A DNA stretch of 64,000 nt from Tribonema minus (lineage: Eukaryota > Sar > Xanthophyceae > Tribonematales > Tribonemataceae), in NCBI GenBank assembly GCA_017506865.1, contig JAFCMP010000045.1, positions 1 to 64,000 of the forward strand, read 5' to 3'. Both the position numbers and the translations under genes were made by a program. Below, in pieces: positions 36,201 to 44,457 of the stretch. The stretch's first letter is position 1. Each line of letters opens with the position of its first letter. The notes under the pieces are model-generated. The model did no database searches, was not told the DNA's origin, and worked only from the letters and a program-made list of their open reading frames with translations.

Positions 36201-37237
36201 GCCTGGTGGAGGACCTAGAGGCTGCCTCGGCTGGTGCCGTGGGCAAGCCGACGCAGGCTGCACCTATTGGTGACTCGCGCGACACCAGCCGCCGCCGCCA
36301 ACAGGCTAGCGCACGGGTCCTGGCGCAGCTGCGCAGCCAGCGTGCGTCCGGGGCAATGGCGTGGATGAGCGTGCCACCCACTGCCAATGACCGCCCGGGT
36401 GCGGCGCCCATGTCCAGTATGGCAGCAGCCACGATGATTTTGATTGCGATCTTCATAGACGGGTGGGGCATACAGGGCGAGGTGTGCCCATGGCGGTGCA
36501 GTGATGTGAGCCCCACCTCCACGCATGCGATCAGCTGCCCCAGCCAGCACATACGGGGGCACAACGCGACACACACTGCCCAAAAGCGGTGCCTGCAGCG
36601 CATCTTGAGACAGCACCATGTCTCTATTGTCCGCAATGAGGACGCTAGCGTCTTCAAGGTACCGGGGTATCGGGCGGACACAGTCATTGACCCAGGGTGT
36701 CTGCACTTTAGCAGTGCATACCGTAACAAGGGAATAGTGCTAGACACAAGTGTGCGCGCGCCCACAGCGAGCTCGAACCTGACAGGCAGAACAAATGCCT
36801 CGAACACGGACGGCTATGCTGCTGGGGTGGGGGAGGACGCGAAGGTCAAGCACCACACCGGCACCTTGACGTCATCTTGGGCTTTTGTGCCATTCGTGCA
36901 GGAGTCGTACGGACGGCTGGGCAAGCAGACAAGCCTTTTTGTTAAGGAGTTGGCAATGCACTCAGCACTGTGCTCAGGGGGGGGGAAGGCAGATGTGTTA
37001 CGCAAGGCCGGGTTAGCTAAGCGTCAGATCCTCATTGAGCTGAGCATATCGCTGGCGCGGGAGTTGGCGGAGCGCGTTATGGCGTACACACGTGGAGCGC
37101 GAATGCTGGGCTGTGTTGCGGCGCCGGTATCCAAGCTCCTAGGGCACAGCGCAGACTAGGCTGCTGCGTTGACGCAAGCTTTTCGATTGCATAGGCAACC
37201 CGGCCTCCCTTGGGCCTTTATAAATACAAGTCCATAC
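33237..37237 (+). mobile_element. LINE with reverse transcriptase and REL endonuclease, inserted in the DIRS-type element
   Basis: 4001 bp between perfect 13-bp target-site duplications. The open frame enters from the 5' junction (33242) without a start codon, so the copy is 5'-truncated; it runs 1300-odd codons to 37159. The 78-bp 3' tail ends CTTTATAAATACAAGTCCATAC with no poly-A. Insertion is opposite in orientation to the host element. The intact frame and clean duplication show it is younger than the DIRS-type element it sits in. A 960-bp relative is at 18558-19517. Confidence 0.93.
33242..37159 (+). CDS. LINE ORF: RT, CCHC zinc finger, REL-type endonuclease (5'-truncated)
   Basis: The reverse transcriptase core spans about 34000-35000: QLDCENAFNSVDRAAI (motif A with Asp), GCQQGDPLGPLYFA (motif B) and CAFLDDLNVL (motif C, LDD). 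A thumb-like region with RRGGLGMPLLGLLAPAAY follows, then an Ala-rich and acidic linker (QEDDDDDWEAYADE). The C-terminal domain has a CPWRC...H...C zinc finger, GHN (RHN-like) and a PD-(D/E)xK-like GIVLDTSV stretch with a downstream Lys (DAKVKHH). This layout matches R2/CRE-type LINEs whose endonuclease lies behind the RT and which often choose specific targets. No apurinic-type endonuclease is seen, and any N-terminal domain is missing because of truncation. No natural start codon is present; the first codons read from the junction. Confidence 0.88.
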   Translation, partial: NEADLLLLRFTTTANPFRTQLQCTQWARLVEHATRLLADATDSAREAARVRLHHGAGAFAHQVSQTLVQRGYRLLHLLAAMAFGRQPEGTGMPPAARLAALLSGDFAELLRKTLSAAAALRAPKPNNAAMASAQTNFDADWTEADSRQQTACAALSGKRRGVGLAAARLEAREACAPADEVTAQVLAAKHPETGTRPGVVDTPMEQVRGLVRDARRHCLHSAGVATTTGPAGSGSPVFESGQAHDHSDRPEDAASAAGRRLEVEAADILSTLSAAGAGKAGGLDGLRYEHLLMAAGPGAPVKAATRPVSSASPGLAGDSESDVMEPAFAHHLAKVFTTLLVEPELLPEQSQRLLRAAALSGIGQKRRPIACSSVWRRLLGSTAARSVKGKISGLLASMSQFGVGYRSGVEHVAARARVWHELYGTTIQLDCENAFNSVDRAAIVRGLMLFCPELLPHFESVYCGDTAPEMRVEVNGEARIICSHLGCQQGDPLGPLYFAVAAAFLLFYPDGVNATPGSMPAYGHSTAEPPAPHCAFLDDLNVLQAAYFDDAAAAGVAEVIRRLAAGGLRVRPDKSLAIAMRGTVFDEAARARLRALDIPFVDTTMPESSQGFTSVGVPVGHPAYVHAAMSKHLVDAGTWRLSWQLAGMARHHLQAAQFILRRSLTKRMGFLARVVDTALSETWLHAFDGFCAWTLERMLHLHGCSTAAAMKSHLLAACTAGDNEEASSGSVLVLPRLGPPELTDIAVPLRASRLPERRGGLGMPLLGLLAPAAYTAQACTTLRPAIIHATVAAGALRLGTDEHGAVTWFAQHSCAIREDQGLPPIIEAVRRSTRALTADGGEKSRTAVAEQLPASLLRWAADTTAAASTLPTAVQAIYAATAVTETVTTEPAPHTHGIVPGAEAAAAAATVPGPQAAAAAAPSTPAKTQTSAEESSCSGGQEDDDDDWEAYADEICRKVVPRRRRGHFTHGLQAGLSNVLRRQYEDCLVEDLEAASAGAVGKPTQAAPIGDSRDTSRRRQQASARVLAQLRSQRASGAMAWMSVPPTANDRPGAAPMSSMAAATMILIAIFIDGWGIQGEVCPWRCSDVSPTSTHAISCPSQHIRGHNATHTAQKRCLQRILRQHHVSIVRNEDASVFKVPGYRADTVIDPGCLHFSSAYRNKGIVLDTSVRAPTASSNLTGRTNASNTDGYAAGVGEDAKVKHHTGTLTSSWAFVPFVQESYGRLGKQTSLFVKELAMHSALCSGGGKADVLRKAGLAKRQILIELSISLARELAERVMAYTRGARMLGCVAAPVSKLLGHSAD

Positions 37238-37250
37238 GTACAGCATCGCC
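37238..37250. repeat. Target-site duplication of the nested LINE, right copy
   Basis: GTACAGCATCGCC, identical to 33224-33236. Confidence 0.93.
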
Positions 37251-39904
37251 TCAAATATATGCCCACACTCCACGACAGGAGCCTCCTCAAACACCGTGGT
37301 ATTGTTGACACTCTCGCCATGTAGCAAAGCAGACAAGTCATGCACCACGCGAAGCTTTGCAGCACCCTCGTCGACCACAAATACGGGGTTGATGTGCAAC
37401 CGTGTGCTGAAGTACATGCGGGCAATGGCAGCATGCATGACAACGCACCGACCCAGAGCAATGTCTTCCAAGACTTTGCAATCAAACACCGGCACATGCC
37501 GTGGCTCAAGGGGGTAATTTCCACGTGTCCATTCTGCCTCAAAATCTGCCTGCCGTTTGACAGACACCGGCACACCGTGCGCCACCACATCTAGCAGCTC
37601 CTGCAACCGCCTATAACCCTCCCCGCGCCCAAAGAAAGACGCTATAAACGCAAGCACCATGTGATCATTGCCTACCCCCAATGACTCCACCACCTTCACC
37701 ATGTTGCCATCATGCGCAGCAATCAGCCCGCTGACTTCGTCTGCCAGAGACGACAGCGGCAGCAGTGACTTTCCGGCCATGGCCTGGTAGCAGCGCCACC
37801 GGGCGCGCATCTCAGCCGTAAGGCCTGGACCCCTATGCACAGTAGAAGAAGCAGAGCATTCACTTGCATGAGGCGGTGCATTCGACATCTGATTCGCATC
37901 AACACGACAGTTAGACTGCGCGCGCACACTCAGCTGCGCGCAACTCAAACCACCATCACATTGTTCACTCCCACCGGCGTCCTCACCACCCCGACCAGCT
38001 GCATCGCGCGCGAGAGGGGCCTGTGTCACTGCGTATGAGGCACCATCATCACCATCACCAACGTCAGACGCGCCAACTTGCGCGTTGCAACTGAGGTCCA
38101 TCGGCGTGGCCTCTGAACCACTCGCATGTGACCTTTGTACCTCGGCATGCACCAATGCTATGCCACTTTCATCACCATAAGCAGCGCACCGCACTGCGTA
38201 TACCACCTCTGAATCATCACCACCCTTATCATCACCACAGTTGCGCACCGCGCATCCTGCACTTGTGATACCAGCCCCATGCGAGGCATCGTCGCGCACC
38301 GCGTCACCCCTCACCAAACCACCATCAGTACCATCAACACAGCCATGACTGCGTGGAACACGCCCGCCACACAGCGTACCACCAACATGAAGCTGAGCTT
38401 GATGCCACACATCATCACCACGGTGACCCTCGTCATCACTAGTAGTACCGCCTGCATCCGCGCCTGAGTCAGAGACACCAGGATCTGACCTGGCTGCAGC
38501 GCCGCTTAATGCATTGAGTGTTACAGTACCCCTCGCAACCGCACCACCTGATGGCTCACCTGCAATGGACACTGCCGCCAATGCGACAGCCCCGTGCGGC
38601 TGGCCCGTCTCCTCCGGCTGCCCGCAGCGCCCAGCGCTCCCTCTATCCGGCTGCACCCGCACGCCTCGCAGCTCCTGAGGCCTCCTCCGCGTAAGGCCCC
38701 ACACCTCCGCTGCCTCCCTCGTCACCGCTGCCGCCATCGGCCCCCGCTCCCGCAGGCTCAGGGGCCCGCCCCCCTTGGTGTCGGAGTGGCGGTACTTGCA
38801 GGGCCCTGGGACGACGTTGCACGGGGCTGGGTTCTGCTCCTTCACGTGCCTCCACCACACCCAGCAAACACCATAAGGGCAGTTCGCCGGCGCTCCCCGC
38901 GGCTGTGAGCGCGTGCCTCCTGCTCCCGCCGCTGCGCCAGCGCCCCCACCTGCACCCGCGCCGCCGCCCCCCGAGCCGACGGGTCTGCCGCCGCCCCGGA
39001 ACGCGCCGTCGTACTTGCGCTTGCGCGCCGCCGCCACCGCTCGCGCCGCTATGTCCCCGTTGACCTCCAGCGCGCGAGCTGCGTTGGTCCACGCCACCGT
39101 CGGGATGTCCGGCACGTCCAGTGCCTCGCCGCTCCCAAAGGGGGGGGCCAACCGGTGGTGCTGGAGCAGACTCGTCGACATCGCGTCGAGGTTGCTGGTC
39201 CACTCGTCCAAGTCCGACTGGATGGCCCCCTGGATGGCCGCCAGATCTGCGTCCGAGATCGTGACCCCTTCCTGGTGTACCACCAGCATCTCAAACTTTG
39301 CGAGCATGACCTCGCAGACCGCCATTTCCGACACGAAGGTCCGCGAGCCCTGCGGAAGCTCCGTGAGCCCGAGCCCGATCAGCTCCGCCAGGGCTGCCCG
39401 CATCAGCTTAAAACCCGTATACAGGGCCTGATACGACCTCGCAGTCGCCTTGCCGCTGCGAGTGGCCGGATCGCGGAATGAAAAGGCGATCGGCTGCAGG
39501 TTGGAGACGTCCCACAGCATGTTCGCCACTTTCTGGTCCACGTACACCGCTGTACGAGCCAGGACGTCGTGCAGCTTGCTGACCCGTTGTCCGCCGGTCA
39601 GCTTGATAGGCAGAGTGGTTAGTACGCCGCACCGCAGCAGGAGGTGGCGACGGTAGGCCTCGTTCTCCATTAGCGACTTGCGCTCTCGAGTGTCCTCACT
39701 AGACGTGGATCGCGAAGATTCCTCGACCTGGAGCTGCACCTCCTGCGCCACTACGTCTTGCATGGAGCCCGCCATGGCTCCAATCTTGTCCTCCAGAGCG
39801 CCCAGCCTCTGCTCCACCGAGTTGATGAAGCGCTCGAGCCTATCGGATATATCTACGGGGTTTTCCGTTGCCTGCTCTGCGGATTCCCCACTCTCACCCG
39901 ACAT
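37251..39904 (-). mobile_element. Gag-like frame and start of reverse transcriptase of the DIRS-type element
   Basis: Starts with a heptad-like, coiled-coil-prone N-terminus (ERFINSVEQRLGALEDKIG), followed by an alpha-helical capsid-like region. A Gly/Ala-rich linker leads into a Cys/His cluster (CPYGVC, PCNVVPGPCKYRH), a long acidic Ser/Gly-rich spacer, and an RT N-terminal motif (AKLRVVHDLSALLHG) near 37330. The frame stays open into the LINE 3' tail by chance, to 37139. Confidence 0.8.
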
Positions 39905-40057
39905 GGCTCAAAAACTACTCCCCCGGTTCGCTGCTGCCGTCCGCTCTGTGTTGCGCCAGCCGTAGGTGCCGCGCCTCACAAGATGTGGCCAGCCGCAGCC
40001 TCTCCGTGTCTCTCCCGTTCATCTGCGCGCAAAAAATCGCTTTTGTCCAAACCCTCT

Positions 40058-40430
40058 TTTTTTGATTAAAGCATAGTACCACACGTTTCATCTGTTACAG
40101 TGAGTGATGGCATGTGCTGCTGAGTACATCGCTGATTCTGAGTTAGAAGCACACGGTGATGGTTGCTGTGTACCGATCCTCAAGGCACTCATGTGAGCGC
40201 AGCTCGGCGACCTGCAGCTAGGTAGGTAACTGTCTATATTGTACTGTACTCTGTACAGCTTTTCGGGAAGTTTTGAATAAATAAAATGAAATGATGCAAG
40301 AGGCTGGTGCGTGCAGCGCCGGGGCTGATAGCTGTAGCTGACATAGTGCCTGATAGTGTTAGTCAAGCGCGTCGCAAAGTCTATTGTGTGCGCCGCAATT
40401 GTTCACTGACGGCACAGTCAGTACATATGG
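40058..40430 (-). repeat. Direct terminal repeat, right copy (5' end of element)
   Basis: 373-bp partner of 30024-30396 in the same orientation, offset 10034 bp, about five differences. Confidence 0.92.
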
Positions 40431-40802
40431 GACTTACGAGTTTGCGTTGGTGTTGCGTTATGCTGGCGCCTGTCACAGCAGAAGCGCTCCGCCGGCACGT
40501 CGTGGACCAGCAGCAATCCGAGTCGATGCAAGCCGTCGTCGGCTTGCGTGTGTGTGTGTGTTTGCTCTCCAGCGCTGAAGCCGGCGAGGTCCCTGTCCTC
40601 TCGGCTCAATTCGGAGCTTGCTTTCATGCGCATGACCCCAAAACAATTGGTCACCTCAGTGCTCTGGATGTGGTCACTCATCGCCTGCATGACGGAATAC
40701 TCATGCTTCGAGGTATTAATTTCACTCAGCAACTTCCAACTGAACTTCAAAATGTGCCTACATTACCAGTGTTAAAGTTATAAGGTTAGGTAACGTAAAC
40801 CT
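40431..40802. other. Flanking DNA right of the DIRS-type element; no gene
   Basis: A short GTGTGTGTGTGTG run near 40550; frames on both strands are short and unsupported. Confidence 0.35.
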
Positions 40803-40810
40803 ACTTTAAC

Positions 40811-41036
40811 TAGGGTTGCAAAAAAGCGTACTTTTGAAGTTGATTTTGGAGTTCAAGTGCCCCTTTTGTGGCAGACTGTATGCTTGGAATTGAGCAGACT
40901 CACCGCATGCCCCACAAATACGCCCTTCACGCAGCATACTATAATGTTTAAGTTTGCTCACCAGGTATTCCTGGTTGCCAAATACGCCCCAACTACGCCG
41001 TATTTGTGTGGCCAAATACGTTTTTTTGCAACCCTA
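40811..41036. mobile_element. hAT-type MITE, 226 bp, with 8-bp target-site duplication
   Basis: Left end TAGGGTTGCAAAAAAGCGTA (40811-40830) is the reverse complement, with one mismatch or gap, of the right end (41017-41036, TACG...TTGCAACCCTA). ACTTTAAC flanks both sides (40803-40810 and 41037-41044), a perfect 8-bp duplication as made by hAT transposases, and TAGGG starts are common in that superfamily. Inside are several AAATACGCC/GGCGTATTT words in both orientations, like subterminal transposase-binding repeats. No coding capacity. Confidence 0.88.
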
Positions 41037-41044
41037 ACTTTAAC

Positions 41045-42121
41045 CCTAAACCCAAACCCCGCGCCCGATCAATCGCTGCGCAAAATTTGAAAGTCACATA
41101 CGGGTTTGCCACTTCACTCAATATAGAATCCAAAAAACAAGCTTGCTAAGCTCTCTTGAGGCTGCGGTGCCTGCAACTTTGAAAGGCTTAGCGTTTTGTG
41201 TGTGTGCACAGTTTGAGGTTCCTAGGGACGAAGTCACTAGGTCTCCGTTTGCACATCGTGCAAAACACCCAAAATCGCAATAACTTCTGAACTAGAAGCC
41301 TGTTTCTCATCCTGTTTGGTGCATGGTACAGACAATTACTGTTAGGTATAATGATGATGCAACAGATCTGCAGCAGACCATTTGTGTGATGCTGTGGGTA
41401 ATTACAAAGCCTCAAAGTAAGGTTTATTCGGATTACTTTTAAAAAAGAGTTTTTTTGTCTGTGTGTGTGTCCACCGAAAACCCGATAATTGTCGCCGGTA
41501 TTAATGACACCCGAATCAGCCATCACCACGGCGAGGAGCAAGCAGAGACTGTGCAGTGGAGGAGGATGGTCTTCAAGCAAGTGATGAGGCTAGCTCAAAG
41601 AGTATGTAGGCGCGCGCAGCAGGAAGAAGCAGCAGCCCGGTGCGGTACAGCTCGCTGAGGACTGTCTGTGGAGCTGCCTGAGCGAGGCACGGCGACCTAA
41701 CGCAGCACGCGAGAGCAGGTGCCGAGTGAGGTGCAGCAACAGCCCTTGCTTCATGGTGAGCAGTGCTGAGCCACGTGTGGCAGCAAGTGGTGCTGGTGAA
41801 AGCAATCTGACCCATGCATGGGGGGAGAAGCAGCAACTGAGCACCGGTGTAGCTTGTGAATGTCCAATCAAGACCTGCTGAGCATGACTAGGCTCAGCTA
41901 CCACACATGTCTGCAGCATACGCCCCAATGCAGCTGTGGAACAAGCTGTATCCATCGAGCGGGAGTGTGTCTTATGCAACTGTATCTCGGGCACCAGGTT
42001 CGGATTTCAGTGTCTGTTGCGACGATGGGCTGCTGCAGGCAATAACAAGGGAAAGCTACTCGACAAGCAGGAGGAGCACAATAATGCTGGTTCCGGTGAC
42101 TTGCAGATATGCAGTAAATAG
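41045..42121. other. No supported gene
   Basis: Begins with a degenerate AACCCTAAACCCAAACCCC stretch beside the MITE. Frames around 41.5-42.1 kb exist on both strands, none with a domain or clear splice context. Confidence 0.35.
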
Positions 42122-42735
42122 TGATTGACTTGGCAGCCCATCAGCGATGAACCTCCATAGCTGGTGCTTGCCAACTGTTCGCAACGGCAACTGGCCTGGC
42201 CGGCGGAAACTGAAGCCATGATTCAACAAACGAGTTCTGAGGCTTGCAGATCTGTATGCTGTCAAGGCGAGCAGTGAGCACGCAGCAGACTGCGATCATT
42301 GACTTGGCATTCCATCAGCCATGAATTTCCATTGCTCAGCCTGGTACTTGCCAACTGACAGTGTTTGCAGCGGCGACTGGCTTGGGCTGGCTGAAGCTGA
42401 AGAAATGTGCAACATGCGAGGCGTGCAGAGCTGCCAGTGCATGCTGTCACACTGGGCCGTGTATGCAGTGAGCACGCATCAGGTTGCGGTCGGTTGAATT
42501 GGCGACTCATGAGCATTGAACTGCCGTGGCCGGTCCTTGCCACCTTTTTCGATGGTGACTGCCTTGGGCTGACTGCAGCTGAAGACATATGCAACATGCG
42601 AGGCTTGCGGAGCTGCCTGTGCATGCTGTCACACTGGGCCATGCATGCAGTGAGCACGCAGCAAGTTGTGCTCGGTTGACTGAGCGCGTCGTGAGCATTG
42701 GACTGCCATCTGGCAGCAGGTGCCATGGCAACGAA
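42122..42735. repeat. Diverged tandem array, unit ~182-194 bp, about 3.3 copies
   Basis: Recurring landmarks are GCAGTGAGCACGCA (42271, 42465, 42647), the GA(C/A)TTGGC start of each unit, and GCTGAAG followed by CATGCGAGGC-type segments in later units. Copies differ by many substitutions and small indels, so the array is old. No coding signal repeats in phase. Confidence 0.8.
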
Positions 42736-44457
42736 CTCTTCAAGAGGCCAGGTGCTTCCAACAACGCACTGGTGTCAATAGCATCATGTGGTAGGAGAGC
42801 AGCTGAGGCGCAGACCAAGCTGGCACAGCAGGACGTGATAGCACACTTCTGATATCGCCATAAAACCTGCATGGAGTAAGTGCATTCCTCTGGACAGTGT
42901 ATGCGTTTGAAGCTACATGATGTGGTATCAACAACCATGACATACAATGTTACATTGTGTGCTGAACTCCTGCTTTGCCCTGCTTGCCAACATACACATC
43001 TGCAGTGTGCAATGACGCAGGGTCGGGTGTGGTTTTGCCTTTGATAACCCCAGGCGGTGGAGACAGAACTCACAGTGGAGTCATGCAGCCCTCCAAACGC
43101 ACGAAATGGCTGCTTACCTGCAGCTCAGCGTGGCTGAAATTTGCACTTCAAGTCTCTCAAGTTTAGGGGGAAGTTATACTCCCGTGTTGTTTTGCAACCA
43201 CTGACAGCTTCAAAGTTTTGGGCATTTGTAAGATATTACTTCTTTCATTGCACACGTTGTCACATGTGCCGCCTCCTGTGCCCCTGCTTCCTCTGCTGCT
43301 GTTCACTGACAACGGTGTGCATGGCCAGCTTTCCAACATGTTTGCAATGCAACAACCCTGCCAACAAATTCCCACAGCTTGTGACAAACACAATGCTCTT
43401 GTTGCTTTTTGTAGCACCATGGTGCGCTCTATCTGCACGCGTCCCTAGGACTCTCCCCCAGCCCGCAGGGCTATTATTTTGCTACTCGTGTGAGTTTCAC
43501 TTCATCCATGACTTTCGGAGATATACTCTAGAGCAGCACATCCAGGGTCGACCACGTCGCACTGGCAGCTGCAACAATTGTTGATGATCACATGCCCGCG
43601 CGCTGTGTGCGAGCTCTTGCACATATGTATTTCAACAGCCTGAGCTACTACTAGTAACGGCAGGTCATTGCCGTTGGATGTGGCAAACGTTCAGACTTCG
43701 CTTTAATGTCAGATGCAGTGCTCAAGTTCAAAGATTTTAAGCTCAAGCTGAAGCACTTCAAAGTGTATGTTTCCGTACATGTATTGTGGCTGCTGGATGG
43801 GGCTGTTGCCGCCTGTAGTCTCCATCCTTACACCACTTGCCAAGGACGCTGCAGGCTGTCGCCAACTGTTGGGTGCATGTTTTAGAGCCAAGTAGCTGTG
43901 ATGACTGTTTGTGCATTGCCAATGCGTTTCTTGCTGACAGGGTACCTGCCGCACACGCACTCGACAAGTGACCGACAGCACACACCAGATAGGCAACTTC
44001 AACGTTGAAGCAGCATGAGCCAGCCGGGTCTGGGGCACAACGCGTGCGCACAATGGGAGTTGGGGGATGGAGCGGGACACGGTTTCCTGTACTGGTGGAG
44101 CTGTCACGGTGACGCGCATGGAGGCAATTGCATTGCGCATGCGCATGTTCCTAGGGGACCGCAATGTATCATTTGGTCTGATGTGAGTACATGACATGTC
44201 AGTTGTACCTGGTGGGTGGGGAAGGGCGGAGGGGGACGCTGCAGATAGTACTTGAACAAGTACTTCGAACTTCTTGAAGTATCTGTTACATGTTGATGTG
44301 CACACTGTAAATGCTATGTCACATTCGATATGCAGATGCACGACGTGTATACATGTGCAACTATCGCACGATCGCACGTCACGGTGCAGCACAATAGAGC
44401 AGCGCGCTGACATCACAATACACTAATATACTTTTGGGCAACTTTGTGTTATATTTA
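42736..44457. other. Weakly supported region; one long minus frame
   Basis: A 235-codon minus frame (44416-43709) lacks a recognisable domain. Its middle, NMRMRNAIASMRVTVTAPPV, could be a real exon of the neighbouring minus-strand gene, but splice support is missing. Otherwise nothing recognised. Confidence 0.25.

Larger units (their letters stand above)
30024..40430 (-). mobile_element. Tyrosine-recombinase retroelement (DIRS order) with direct terminal repeats and a nested LINE
   Basis: About 10.4 kb including a 4.0-kb LINE insert. On the minus strand: gag-like frame (39904-37251), reverse transcriptase (split by the LINE; second part about 33218-32341), RNase H (32572-31697) and tyrosine recombinase (31868-30741). 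Tyrosine recombinase in place of integrase, and the adjoining DIRS-type RNase H, place it in the DIRS order. Terminal repeats are simple 373-bp direct repeats, about 98-99 percent identical, so the copy is young. Classical DIRS elements have inverted termini and PAT/Ngaro have split direct repeats, so this end structure is notable. Apart from the LINE insertion the parts look largely whole. Confidence 0.88.

Noticed and set aside
37139-37237. C-terminal ~33 codons of the gag-side minus frame as real protein
   Set aside because: They are read through the antisense of the LINE 3' tail; the same peptide appears by chance at 18558 after another insertion.
38594-39656. Plus-strand frames rich in Pro/Ala/Arg
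   Set aside because: Antisense shadows of the gag-like frame of the DIRS-type element; no domain and codon pattern follows the minus frame.
41030-41060. Interstitial telomere-like stretch (AACCCTAACTTTAACCCTAAACCC)
   Set aside because: The left part is the terminal repeat and target-site duplication of the hAT MITE. What remains is too short and irregular to call telomeric; a similar CCTAAACC/CAACCC stretch at 47032 is equally weak.
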